The notes under the pieces are model-generated. The model had not been told where the DNA came from. It was given only the letters and a program-made list of their open reading frames with translations, and ran no database searches. Below are positions 52,870-61,287 of a DNA stretch of 64,000 bases, piece after piece (within the stretch, counting starts at the first letter, position 1; each line of letters begins with the position of its first letter). The DNA comes from Chryseobacterium sp. KACC 21268 (GTDB lineage Bacteria; Bacteroidota; Bacteroidia; Flavobacteriales; Weeksellaceae), in contig CP117875.1 in NCBI GenBank assembly GCA_028736075.1, positions 1,302,001 through 1,366,000 of the forward strand, read 5' to 3'. The translations under genes were made by a program, and so were the position numbers.

Positions 52870-53283
52870 TCACTTTTTTGACTTCATCGCCTTTACTTTT
52901 TTGACAGAATCATCAGCCAACATTTTTTGATAATCATCAGATTCAGCTGGAATCAATTGGACTTTGGAATCTTCATTGTGAAAAATCCCGAATCCATTTT
53001 TCTTAGCCAAAGGTGACGTTCGCAAACAAGGTTGACCTTTGGAAAAGAATTTCTGTTTTTCTTCTTCAATTTCTGAAGGCGAAACATCATTTCGTTCCGC
53101 AAAGATTTCAAATAACAATTCGTCGGAAGTATATTTCAAAGGTTGTTTCGAAAGCTTTTCGAATTGATAATTGGCAATCGTTTTCTTCTCATTCTTCACC
53201 ACCGGAATCACTGCTTTGGAAACCGGAGAATCTTCCGCGATTTCTATTAAGGTGTTGGTGTAATTGGTGGTGTGGGTTTTCAT
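52870..53283 (-). CDS. DUF6157-like protein
   Basis: A 137-residue soluble protein beginning MKTHTTNYTNTLIEIAEDSPV, with conserved-looking segments YTSDELLFEIFAERND and FFSKGQPCLRTSPLAKKNGFGIFHNE. It resembles the DUF6157 family; no activity is known. A lysine-rich tail ends it. It is convergent with the AraC gene, 13 bp apart, without a clear terminator. Confidence 0.65.
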   Translation of the reverse strand: MKTHTTNYTNTLIEIAEDSPVSKAVIPVVKNEKKTIANYQFEKLSKQPLKYTSDELLFEIFAERNDVSPSEIEEEKQKFFSKGQPCLRTSPLAKKNGFGIFHNEDSKVQLIPAESDDYQKMLADDSVKKVKAMKSKK

Positions 53284-53289
53284 TTACTT

Positions 53290-53766
53290 TTATAATTTCA
53301 AAAGTCTAATAATATGCAAACCATCTGTTCTTTTCAAAATTTCTTCAACAACAAATTTTTCTGTATTGTTTTTACTAATGATATTTAGAATCAAATTATT
53401 GGATTCAATTGTATATCCAATTGTATACCAGTCATCTCCTGTTGTTACTGTTGAAAGAGGCGGCTCTGAACAAAGATTTGAAATGTTTTTAATAAATTTG
53501 TTTTTCTTGTAAAAAGTCCAATTAATATATTGACAACAATCGCTAAATTTTTCAAATTTTGTTTCATACAAAAAAATTTCATTGCTAGTTGTTTCGATAC
53601 ACAGTTTCCAGGAATTTTCACCAATACTGATTTTTGATTTTCTTGGCTGATGAATACTTTTCGTAAATACTTTTTCTAATGCAGATTTCTGTGCATTTAA
53701 ATCTTGGCTAAAAGCAAAATGAAAATTACAAATCAGTATTAAAAATAATAATATCCTTAGTTGCAT
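53290..53766 (-). CDS. Exported protein, uncharacterised
   Basis: A 158-residue protein with a clear signal peptide (MQLRILLFLILICNFHFAFS). The mature part is beta-rich with four cysteines (in LCIETTS, SDCCQYI, LCSEPP) that could form disulfides. No family recognised. It starts 10 bp after the symporter gene and is probably co-transcribed with it. Confidence 0.7.
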   Translation of the reverse strand: MQLRILLFLILICNFHFAFSQDLNAQKSALEKVFTKSIHQPRKSKISIGENSWKLCIETTSNEIFLYETKFEKFSDCCQYINWTFYKKNKFIKNISNLCSEPPLSTVTTGDDWYTIGYTIESNNLILNIISKNNTEKFVVEEILKRTDGLHIIRLLKL

Positions 53767-53776
53767 ATCTCTTTAA

Positions 53777-55315
53777 TTATTCTACAATTAAAGTTTCTCT
53801 CTTCGACCTCACCAACCACAACCCAACAAACGTCAAAAACCCATTCAAAATAATCAGTTCCACCCCAATTCTGTAATCCGTATTATTTGTCACATAAAGA
53901 TTAATCAAATAAGTCAAAACCGGCGCAAGTAGCGTTACCGCCAATATCGAATACTTTTTCACAATCGTGAATTTCGTCAAAATCCCAAAAGCAAACAGTC
54001 CTAAAAGTGGCCCGTATGTGTAACCTGCGATTTCCATTATCAGGTAAACAATCGACTTCTCATTGATGGCTTTGAAAACCATTATCAACGCAAAAAATAT
54101 GACCGTAAACGTCAAATGAACTTTCATTCTCAGTCTTTTCTTTTGCTTCTCGGTTTTTTGCTGGTCTTCGTTCAAACCCAAAAGGTCAACGCAGTAAGAA
54201 CTCGTCACCGCCGTCAAAGCCCCATCAGCAGACGGAAACAAAGCGGAAATCAAACCGATGATGAAAATCACAGCCAGCGCCATCGGAAAATGTCCAAGTG
54301 ACAAAGCTGGGAAAAGGTCGTCGCCCATTATATTGCTGATTTGTCCATCGGCACCCTTGAAACCGAAAACGCCATCGCCATAAACTGCTCCATTTTGTAT
54401 CGCAAAAAGATAAAGCAAACCACCCAAAAATAAGAATGCGAGATTCACAAAGAGCAAAGTTCCGGCAAACGTCAGCATATTCTTTTTCGAGTTTTTCAGG
54501 TTGTCCACCGAGATGTTTTTCTGCATCATTTCCTGGTCAAGACCCGTCATCGCAATCGTGATGAACATCCCGCCGAGAATCGTTTTCAGGAAAAAAGTCT
54601 TTGAATTAATGTCAGTATTAATGAAATGCGTGTACTGCTTTTGCTCCAAAATGGAGTAGGCCTCTCCAAACGACAAATTCAGATTCGATAAAATATAAAC
54701 GATGCACGCAATCAAACTCAAAATCATAAACGATGTCTGCAACGTATCCGTAATCACAATCGTCTTCACGCCACCTTCAAACGTGTAAAGCAAAATCATC
54801 AAAAGCAACACAAAAGCCGTTACCCAAAACGGAACGCCCAGATTCTCAAGCAAAAATATTTGAAGAATATTCACCACCAAATACAATCTTGCCGTCGCCC
54901 CAATCGCTCTCGAAATAATGAAAAACAAAGACCCGATTTTATGCGCCTCCACATTGAATCGTCGCCCTAGATAAGTATAAATCGAAGTCAGATTCATCCG
55001 GTAATACAGCGGAAGCAGAACGCCAGCCACGATGAAATAACCGATGAAAAACCCAATCACCATCATATAATATTCGAAACCGCCAAACGCATAATCGCCC
55101 GCCGTCATCTTCCCAACCGTCCCCGGAACGGAGATAAACGTCACGCCCGAAAGCGACGTCCCAATCATTCCAAACGCCACCAGCCACCATTTACTTTTCT
55201 TGTTTCCGATGAAAAAAGACTGGTTGTCGGAGTTGCGACTTGTAAAATAGGAGATTACCAAAAGCCCAATAAAATAGGCGAATACGAATAATAATAAAAC
55301 AGTTCCCGGATTCAT
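53777..55315 (-). CDS. Sodium:solute symporter
   Basis: A 512-residue SSS-family carrier with about thirteen helices. Typical segments are FGMIGTSLSGVTFISVPGTVG, RPIGATARLYLV-like SRAIGATARLYLVVNILQIF and FPSADGALTAVTSSYCVDLL, the last near the family sodium site. The solute is not identifiable. A TATTTTTG core on the minus strand (55342-55335) lies 19 bp before the start. Confidence 0.9.
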   Translation of the reverse strand: MNPGTVLLLFVFAYFIGLLVISYFTSRNSDNQSFFIGNKKSKWWLVAFGMIGTSLSGVTFISVPGTVGKMTAGDYAFGGFEYYMMVIGFFIGYFIVAGVLLPLYYRMNLTSIYTYLGRRFNVEAHKIGSLFFIISRAIGATARLYLVVNILQIFLLENLGVPFWVTAFVLLLMILLYTFEGGVKTIVITDTLQTSFMILSLIACIVYILSNLNLSFGEAYSILEQKQYTHFINTDINSKTFFLKTILGGMFITIAMTGLDQEMMQKNISVDNLKNSKKNMLTFAGTLLFVNLAFLFLGGLLYLFAIQNGAVYGDGVFGFKGADGQISNIMGDDLFPALSLGHFPMALAVIFIIGLISALFPSADGALTAVTSSYCVDLLGLNEDQQKTEKQKKRLRMKVHLTFTVIFFALIMVFKAINEKSIVYLIMEIAGYTYGPLLGLFAFGILTKFTIVKKYSILAVTLLAPVLTYLINLYVTNNTDYRIGVELIILNGFLTFVGLWLVRSKRETLIVE

Positions 55316-55334
55316 TGTTCAAATTTGAGTGGAA

Positions 55335-55342
55335 CAAAAATA
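55335..55342 (-). promoter_or_regulatory. Candidate promoter core of the symporter gene
   Basis: The minus strand reads TATTTTTG, matching TAnnTTTG, 19 bp from the ATG at 55315. The TTG element is not clear. Confidence 0.4.
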
Positions 55343-55373
55343 GTTTTTTTATCGCATTGGTTCGAAAATAATT

Positions 55374-55493
55374 ATTTGGGCAACTTATCCGCCTTCCGTT
55401 CCCGCTTTTTTGTCATTGCGAACGACGTGACTCAATCAATAGAACCATTCTACAATCGCAATGACAAAAAGAGCTCCACTCAAGTCGGGTTGC
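55374..55493. repeat. Dispersed intergenic element, copy B, with nested 15-bp inverted repeat
   Basis: The ends match copy A at 13900-13988 (ATTTGGGCAACTTATCCGCC ... GAGCTCCACTCAAGTCGGGT). The middle carries a 64-bp unit bounded by TTTTTGTCATTGCGA (55407-55421) and TCGCAATGACAAAAA (55456-55470), perfect reverse complements absent from copy A. This looks like an insertion of a second REP-like element inside the first. Confidence 0.75.
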
Positions 55494-55548
55494 AGATTCA
55501 ACATAAAACCACGATTTGTCCTATGTATAGAGAGCTTTAAAAATATTT

Positions 55549-55737
55549 TTGCATCCGTAAGTTATATTCTTGCATCCGGAAGCTATATTTTAACATCCGG
55601 AAACAATATTCTTGCATCCGGAAAGTATATTCTTGCGTCTGGAAGTTATATTCTTGAATCCGGAAACAATATTTGTGCTACGATAAATTATATTCTTGCT
55701 CCTGCAAACTATTTTCTTGCACCTGTAAATAATATTC
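55549..55737. repeat. Nine imperfect tandem repeats of 21 bp
   Basis: Nine units of exactly 21 bp run from 55549 to 55737, with consensus like TTGCATCCGGAAGTATATTC. Units 1-6 are close; units 7-9 have decayed. The array ends two bases before the stop codon of the MFS gene. There are no constant-repeat/variable-spacer features, so it is not a CRISPR. On the plus strand it can be read as a heptapeptide repeat (YILASGS type) and on the minus strand as EYxFRMQ, but neither gives a convincing gene. Confidence 0.85.
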
Positions 55738-55739
55738 AA

Positions 55740-56957
55740 CTACCGCGTCGGAATCATCTTCTTCACCACAATATAAATCAAAACCGCCGACAACGCCAAC
55801 ACACCAAACGACCCAATCCACAAACTGTCAAACCCAAATTGACTCACCACATAAGTTCCCAAAAACGGCGTGAAGATAAATGAGAAGGAAAATGCAATAC
55901 CATTCAGTCCCATATACGCACCTTTGTTTCCCCGCTCAGCGCGCAATGCCGTCACGGTGGACATAAACGGAAGCACCCAAATCTCCGCCACCGACAATAT
56001 CGTCATTGACAGCAAAAGTAACGCAACATTACTTCCCAAAAGCAAAATCAAATACGATAATCCAGCCATTACAATCCCAATGAACAAAATTTGAGGAATC
56101 TTCAAAGTCCGTTCTGCAATACTTACCAAAGGTATTTCCAATAACACAATGATAAATCCACTATAGCCCAAAACAAACCCAATCGTACTTTGACTCAACT
56201 TCGCAACATCTTTATAAAACAATGGAATCGTATTAAAAAATTGGAAAAAACAAACCGCAAAAACTGCACACAAAATACTGTAAATCAAAAACGGGAAATC
56301 TTTGTAAGGTGATTTCGTCGCGATGTTCTGAACCTTTTTTTCAGGTTCCAATCTCTTTTTCTCCCGAAAAATTTGGTTTCTTTTTCTGAAAAACACAACG
56401 TAAATAATGCCTGCAACCACAGCGCCGATGGCATTTACCACAAACAAAAAATTATAAGAAATCCCAGATAGAATTCCGCCCAAAGCCGGTCCAATTGAGA
56501 ATCCAAGATTGATGGCCATTCGGTTCAATGAAAAAGCTTTCGTCAGATTTTCAGGTCTTGCATATTTCGTAATCGCTACAGAATTCGCCGGACGAAATGT
56601 ATCGCTAATCGTACTTTGAAGGAAAATCAGAAACGCCATCATCTCAATACTCGGAAAAAATGGAATGATGAGAAATATCGGCGCACTCAAAAACAAACTC
56701 CAACATTGCACGTAATATTCACCAAATTTGTCCGTCAACAATCCGCCCAAGTAAGAACCGAGCACAGAACCAATCCCGTAGAAACTCAAAACGATTCCCG
56801 CATTTTCCAAACTGAACTTCAAATGGTCTGTCATATAAACACCCAAAAATGGCAAAACCATCGAGCCGGAACGGTTGATGAGCATTACGATAGACAACAT
56901 CCAAGCTTCCCTGGAAAGCCCTTTGAAGGTTTTGATATAAGAATTGAAAAGTTTCAT
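55740..56957 (-). CDS. MFS transporter
   Basis: A 405-residue, twelve-helix major facilitator. The loop 2-3 motif region reads GSYLGGLLTDKFGEYYVQ, and SRE/RPANSVAITKYARPENLTKAFSLNRMAINLG-like spacing matches DHA1 drug/metabolite transporters. A long basic central loop (KRLEPEKKVQ) is typical. Its 3' end touches the 21-bp repeat array. A TAAATTTG core on the minus strand (56981-56974) fits its promoter. Confidence 0.88.
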   Translation of the reverse strand: MKLFNSYIKTFKGLSREAWMLSIVMLINRSGSMVLPFLGVYMTDHLKFSLENAGIVLSFYGIGSVLGSYLGGLLTDKFGEYYVQCWSLFLSAPIFLIIPFFPSIEMMAFLIFLQSTISDTFRPANSVAITKYARPENLTKAFSLNRMAINLGFSIGPALGGILSGISYNFLFVVNAIGAVVAGIIYVVFFRKRNQIFREKKRLEPEKKVQNIATKSPYKDFPFLIYSILCAVFAVCFFQFFNTIPLFYKDVAKLSQSTIGFVLGYSGFIIVLLEIPLVSIAERTLKIPQILFIGIVMAGLSYLILLLGSNVALLLLSMTILSVAEIWVLPFMSTVTALRAERGNKGAYMGLNGIAFSFSFIFTPFLGTYVVSQFGFDSLWIGSFGVLALSAVLIYIVVKKMIPTR

Positions 56958-56973
56958 TTTGATTTTCGAACCG

Positions 56974-56981
56974 CAAATTTA
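56974..56981 (-). promoter_or_regulatory. Candidate promoter core of the MFS gene
   Basis: The minus strand reads TAAATTTG, an exact TAnnTTTG match 16 bp before the ATG at 56957, immediately after the T-run of the upstream terminator. Confidence 0.5.
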
Positions 56982-56990
56982 CCCAAAAAA

Positions 56991-57017
56991 GAAAGCCATC
57001 CGTAAAGAATGGCTTTC
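56991..57017 (-). terminator. Terminator of the DegP-type protease gene
   Basis: GAAAGCCAT (56991-56999) pairs with ATGGCTTTC (57009-57017). On the minus strand the stem is followed by TTTTTT. Confidence 0.85.
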
Positions 57018-57037
57018 AAAATTTATGATTTAGAATT

Positions 57038-57069
57038 AGTCTAACTACTAAAGTCTAACTTCTAGTCTT
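57038..57069. repeat. Low-complexity TCTAACTTC spacer
   Basis: Repeated words AGTCTAACTACTAAAGTCTA and ACTTCTAGTC, similar to the spacer at 41704-41741. It reaches the stop codon of the protease gene. Confidence 0.45.
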
Positions 57070-58579
57070 ATTGTAATTTAAATCCTCTTGTCGTAATTCT
57101 TCCGTAGGCGTCCACATATTTTACCTGAACGTTTCCTTTGTAACCATTTAGGATTTTCTCAACATCTTTCTGAGAGTTAACAGGTTTTCCGTTGATTTCC
57201 ATTACGATGTAATTATCAACGACGCCAATCTTATCCATCTCGCTTCCTTCTGTCACATTTTTCGCGATAACGCCACTTTCCAGACCGTAATCTGTTTTCA
57301 CCCTTTCGCTTAATGGCTCGAACTCAGAGCCGATTTTTTCAGTCACTGTCAGGTCATCTTTGCTTCTGGATGAGGTTCCGCCTTTCAAATCTTTCAGGGT
57401 CACATTCACGTTGTTGACTTTACCGTTTCTGGTGTAAGTTACCGCTACTTTGTCGCCAGGTCTTCTGCTTCCAATTGCTAGAGAAAGGTCAGAGAATCCG
57501 GAGATGTCTGTGTTGTCGATTTTTGTGATGATATCACCAGGTTGAATTCCTGCATCTTCAGCACCACTTTTTTTGGTGATTTCTGTTACGTAGATTCCGT
57601 CGCCGGCTTTTAGGTTTTTCTTTTCTCTTTGGTTGTAAGCCGCCACTTGCATTTCATTAGACAAATCTAAACTTCCAACTCCCAAGAAACCTCTCTGAAC
57701 CAAGCCAAATTTCTTGATATCCTCAACGATTTTTCTCGCCAGGTTCGAAGGCACTGCAAATCCATAACCTTCATAATATCCAGTTTTTGACTGAATCGCT
57801 GTGTTAATTCCAATCAAATCTCCGTTCACGTTGACCAATGCGCCACCACTGTTTCCAGGGTTGATTGCCGCATCCGTTTGGATGAAACTCTCAATCGGTG
57901 TTCTGGATTGTTGACTCAAAATATCAATGCTTCTCCCTTTCGCTGAGATAATTCCCGCTGTTACAGTGGAATTAAGTCCAAGCGGATTTCCGACAGCTAG
58001 AACCCATTGTCCAACTTCTGTCAAATCAGAGTTGGCAAAATTGAGATAAGGAAGACCTTTTTCTTCAATTTTTAAAAGTGAAATATCGGTGTTTGGGTCA
58101 GTTCCAATCAATGTTGCGATGTAAGTTTTTTTGTTACTCAATACCACTTCCAATTTATTGGCACCTGCAACCACGTGATTATTGGAAATAATATAGCCGT
58201 CTGGCGAAATAATTACACCAGAACCCAATCCTGAAGGCATATTTTTAGGAGGCTGCTGTTGTCTCTGTTGATTCCCACCTTGTGGACCAAAGAAAAAATC
58301 GAACATATCCGTCTCCGGCATTCTTTGGGAAGCCGCACGGTCTTGATAATTTTTGATGGTTACTACAGCTGGAACCGTAGTTTTAGAAGCTTTTACAAAA
58401 TCATCACCAACCGCGGAACCAATGCCTGCGAAGGATGCTTTGTTAGAAGCTGTCGTGAAATATGAGAAATCTTCTCCATTTTTTTCTGAGCTGATGTAGT
58501 GACTCGCCCCGAAAACCGTTGCACCGGAAATAACCCCGGTCAATGCGTAAGGCATTAGTTTTTTGAAAGTATTCTTCAT
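57068..58579 (-). CDS. Periplasmic serine protease/chaperone of the DegP/HtrA (Do) family
   Basis: About 503 residues. The start is placed at MKNTFKKLMPYALTG, which gives a signal anchor; MNIKMKN four codons upstream is possible, while the longest frame (58618) would begin before the predicted transcription start near 58611. The triad is His135 (SNNHVV), Asp165 (NTDISLL) and Ser244 (NPGNSGGAL). Two PDZ domains follow (about 280-370 and 400-500). A Gln-rich loop near 105-112 belongs to the LA loop region. It degrades or refolds misfolded envelope proteins. Confidence 0.93.
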   Translation of the reverse strand: MKNTFKKLMPYALTGVISGATVFGASHYISSEKNGEDFSYFTTASNKASFAGIGSAVGDDFVKASKTTVPAVVTIKNYQDRAASQRMPETDMFDFFFGPQGGNQQRQQQPPKNMPSGLGSGVIISPDGYIISNNHVVAGANKLEVVLSNKKTYIATLIGTDPNTDISLLKIEEKGLPYLNFANSDLTEVGQWVLAVGNPLGLNSTVTAGIISAKGRSIDILSQQSRTPIESFIQTDAAINPGNSGGALVNVNGDLIGINTAIQSKTGYYEGYGFAVPSNLARKIVEDIKKFGLVQRGFLGVGSLDLSNEMQVAAYNQREKKNLKAGDGIYVTEITKKSGAEDAGIQPGDIITKIDNTDISGFSDLSLAIGSRRPGDKVAVTYTRNGKVNNVNVTLKDLKGGTSSRSKDDLTVTEKIGSEFEPLSERVKTDYGLESGVIAKNVTEGSEMDKIGVVDNYIVMEINGKPVNSQKDVEKILNGYKGNVQVKYVDAYGRITTRGFKLQ

Positions 58580-58615
58580 CTTAATATTCATTTCTTTTTT
58601 GAGATTATTGTTAGA

Positions 58616-58623
58616 CAAATTTA
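58616..58623 (-). promoter_or_regulatory. Candidate promoter core of the protease gene
   Basis: The minus strand reads TAAATTTG, matching TAnnTTTG. It places the transcription start near 58611 and so favours the inner start codons. Confidence 0.5.
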
Positions 58624-58890
58624 ATGCTAAATTAGTATGAACTAAAAACTTAGTGTTACAGTTTTAACGAAGTTTAACCAATTTTAAAAATTCCTTAATA
58701 AAATTATAATTATTTTAAGTCAAATTGGCAGTATTCATCGATTGGTTCATTTGGAAATTAGATGATTCTTTGTCTCGATTGTTAAAATTTGTTGAGAAAT
58801 TAATCAAAACAAAATTATGATGTCAATGTAAAATGTTGTCGCTGTCACTTTTGGCAGAACTTTTGTTTTTAAACTTTAAAATAAGTTAAT

Positions 58891-59214
58891 ATGAAAAATA
58901 CGATAAAAGTTGCGTTGGGATTTGCTGCAGGTGGCGCATTGATTCTTTTAAATCAATTAAGAAAGAGAAAGCAGAAGGAAAATAACAAGTTTATGGCGCC
59001 GGACGGCAACAAATATCTGAAAAACGAAATGTACCGAAGTGCGGAAGGCGAGATTTTCAAAAATGGAAAGAAACTACATTTCGAAACACCGAAACATTTG
59101 GACGATGCCAATAATAAAATTGATGCTCGTCTCGCCAGAAATGTTCAGTTCAATGACCAAAATCCGAACAACAGAAATGTGACCTATCACAAGCGCGGGG
59201 TTAGGCATCATTAA
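58891..59214 (+). CDS. Small membrane-anchored protein, uncharacterised
   Basis: A 107-residue protein with one N-terminal helix (about 5-21, VALGFAAGGALILL) followed by a very basic segment (RKRKQKE) and a polar tail ending in RGVRHH. No family recognised. It is 27 bp before the next gene on the same strand and probably shares its transcript. Confidence 0.7.
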   Translation: MKNTIKVALGFAAGGALILLNQLRKRKQKENNKFMAPDGNKYLKNEMYRSAEGEIFKNGKKLHFETPKHLDDANNKIDARLARNVQFNDQNPNNRNVTYHKRGVRHH

Positions 59215-59241
59215 TAAAAATTAATCACAAAAGAATAAATT

Positions 59242-59721
59242 ATGGAAACGGAAAATATCGTCGAAAGACTAAACAAATACGAGTTTGATAACAGCAACGT
59301 CTACACAGGATTTAAATCGGTAGGTGAGGCAAGGCAGTTCGCAACCGAACGAAATGGGAAATTAGTAGAAGTGGGTTTCCTTGACGGAAATGACAATCCT
59401 GTGGAAGATGATTCCCAAAATCTGATTGCTGAAAATAAATATTACAAAGCTTTTGCTGGACGAGATTACAAAATCATCCACTCATCGGATGAAGGTTTTC
59501 AGGAAGTTGCAGATAAATTAAAAGAGAGACAAACCGAAATCACGGACAAAAGTCCCGATGAAAAATACTTCTCAGATGCCGATTGGCAAATCAAAGAAGA
59601 TGCGGTGATTGTCTTGTTCAAGGGTGAAATTGAAAATATTACTTCCCGCGAACGTTCAAAATATCTGATGCATACGAAAGTTTATGAATTGGCCGTTAGC
59701 GTTCCAAAATCGACTGAATAA
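59242..59721 (+). CDS. Soluble acidic protein, uncharacterised
   Basis: A 159-residue protein with no signal or helix anchor, opening METENIVERLNKYEFDNSNV. It is Asp/Glu rich, with mixed alpha/beta pattern (VYTGFKSVGEARQFATER, KEDAVIVLFKGEIENITSRE). Coding character is good and a terminator follows. Function unknown; pairing with the small membrane protein upstream hints at a stress-related function, but nothing shows it directly. Confidence 0.75.
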   Translation: METENIVERLNKYEFDNSNVYTGFKSVGEARQFATERNGKLVEVGFLDGNDNPVEDDSQNLIAENKYYKAFAGRDYKIIHSSDEGFQEVADKLKERQTEITDKSPDEKYFSDADWQIKEDAVIVLFKGEIENITSRERSKYLMHTKVYELAVSVPKSTE

Positions 59722-59748
59722 GTTAAAATAACATTCATTATATAAAGA

Positions 59749-59777
59749 AAATCCGGGTCATTGATTCGGATTTTTTT
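59749..59777 (+). terminator. Terminator after the two uncharacterised genes
   Basis: AAATCCG (59749-59755) pairs with CGGATTT (59767-59773), followed by a T-run to 59777. Confidence 0.7.
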
Positions 59778-59813
59778 GTCTGATTATCTAATTTAATTGG
59801 GGAAATTCTTCAT

Positions 59814-59845
59814 TTGGAATGATTTGGATTTTATTAATAACTTTG
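59814..59845 (+). promoter_or_regulatory. Promoter of mtaB, almost abutting the start codon
   Basis: TTG (59814-59816), a 21-bp spacer and TAACTTTG (59838-59845) match the Bacteroidota consensus well. The ATG at 59853 is only 7 bp beyond the core, leaving a leader of about 0-3 nucleotides. Confidence 0.7.
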
Positions 59846-59852
59846 CAGACTT

Positions 59853-61211
59853 ATGTCGAATGTCATTTCTCAACCGAAAACCGTTGCGTTTCACACACTT
59901 GGCTGCAAACTTAATTTTGCAGAAACGTCCACTATTGCCCGAACTTTAACAGATGCAGGTTATCAAAAAGTCAATTTTGATGAGCCGGCGAAAGTTTATA
60001 TCATCAATACTTGCTCAGTTACCGAAAACGCTGATAAGGAATGTAAACTTCACGTCAAACGTGCGGCGAAGGCGAATCCTGATGGATTGGTTGCCATTAT
60101 CGGTTGTTACGCGCAGTTGAAGCCGGAAGAAATCTCTTCAATTACCGGCGTAGATTTGGTGTTGGGAGCGAAGGAGAAATTCAATATTCTGAGTTATCTG
60201 GATGATTTGGAAAAGTCTGAAAGTCGTGCTGAGATTCATTCTTGTGAGATTGATGAAGCTGATTTTTTTGTGGGTTCTTATTCAATCGGCGACAGAACGA
60301 GAGCTTTTTTGAAAGTTCAAGACGGTTGTGATTACAAATGTACTTATTGTACGATTCCTTTAGCCAGAGGAATTTCACGTTCGGACACCATCGATAATGT
60401 AGTGGCGAATGCCAAAGAAATTGCGGCGAGAGACATTAAAGAAATCGTTTTGACCGGCGTCAATATCGGTGATTACGGAAAAGGTGAATTTGGAAACAAA
60501 AAACACGAACATACTTTTCTTGATTTAATTTCTGAATTGGATAAAGTGGAAGGCATCGAAAGAATCAGAATTTCTTCCATCGAACCAAATCTTCTGAAAG
60601 ACGAAAGCATCGAATTGGTTTCCAAAAGCAGAAGTTTTGTGCCGCATTTCCATATTCCGCTTCAGTCTGGAAGCGATGAATTGCTGAAAAAAATGAAGCG
60701 TCGTTATTTGACGAATTTATATTTTAACCGCGTAAATAAAATTCGTGAAGTAATGCCGGAAGCGGCAATTGGTGTGGATGTTATCGTTGGATTTCCTGGC
60801 GAGACGGAAGAATTATTTATGGAAACTTATAACTTCCTGAATGATTTGCCAATCAGTTATCTTCACGTTTTCACTTATTCCGAAAGAGAAAATACGGAAG
60901 CGGCTAATATGCAAGGCGCAGTTCCAATCCCAGAAAGAAAACGCCGAAACAAAATGCTGAGAATCCTTTCCGAAAAAAAGAAAATGGAATTCTACAGAAG
61001 TCAATTGGGAAGAAAACTGAGCGTTCTTTGGGAACACGAAAATAAAAATGGATTGATGTTTGGCTTTACAGAAAATTATGTGAGAGTTTCGAAAGCATTT
61101 GATGAGAATTCTATCAATCAAACAGAAACTATTATTCTCGATAAGATCTTAGAAGACGGCAGTGTTTCTAGTAAAGAAAAACAGTTTGAGGATTTTCTTG
61201 CGAAAATCTAG
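59853..61211 (+). CDS. mtaB: tRNA (N6-threonylcarbamoyladenosine-37 C2)-methylthiotransferase
   Basis: A 452-residue radical-SAM methylthiotransferase modifying t6A37 in tRNAs that read ANN codons. The N-terminal UPF0004 domain supplies Cys18 (GCKLNFAE), Cys54 (NTCSVTENADKEC) and Cys85 (GCYAQ); the SAM cluster is Cys158, Cys162 and Cys165 (CDYKCTYC). VGFPGETEELF and a C-terminal TRAM-like region complete it. The motifs point to MtaB rather than MiaB. It is monocistronic. Confidence 0.94.
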   Translation: MSNVISQPKTVAFHTLGCKLNFAETSTIARTLTDAGYQKVNFDEPAKVYIINTCSVTENADKECKLHVKRAAKANPDGLVAIIGCYAQLKPEEISSITGVDLVLGAKEKFNILSYLDDLEKSESRAEIHSCEIDEADFFVGSYSIGDRTRAFLKVQDGCDYKCTYCTIPLARGISRSDTIDNVVANAKEIAARDIKEIVLTGVNIGDYGKGEFGNKKHEHTFLDLISELDKVEGIERIRISSIEPNLLKDESIELVSKSRSFVPHFHIPLQSGSDELLKKMKRRYLTNLYFNRVNKIREVMPEAAIGVDVIVGFPGETEELFMETYNFLNDLPISYLHVFTYSERENTEAANMQGAVPIPERKRRNKMLRILSEKKKMEFYRSQLGRKLSVLWEHENKNGLMFGFTENYVRVSKAFDENSINQTETIILDKILEDGSVSSKEKQFEDFLAKI

Positions 61212-61233
61212 ATGTTTAAAATCATAAAAATAA

Positions 61234-61263
61234 AAAGCGGAATATTTTAAAATACTCCGCTTT
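61234..61263. terminator. Bidirectional terminator between mtaB and the lipoprotein gene
   Basis: AAAGCGG (61234-61240) pairs with CCGCTTT (61257-61263), and the stem extends through an AATATTTT/AAAATA interior. Confidence 0.85.
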
Positions 61264-61287
61264 CTTTATGCTTATTTTTTTATAAAA

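Noticed and set aside
55549..55737. Possible CRISPR array.
   Set aside because: The units are contiguous 21-bp repeats without spacers, and no cas gene is present.
55461..55883. A 140-residue plus-strand frame with a YILASGS-type heptad repeat.
   Set aside because: It is driven by the 21-bp DNA repeat, starts in a dispersed element and runs antisense into the MFS gene. No signal or family supports it.
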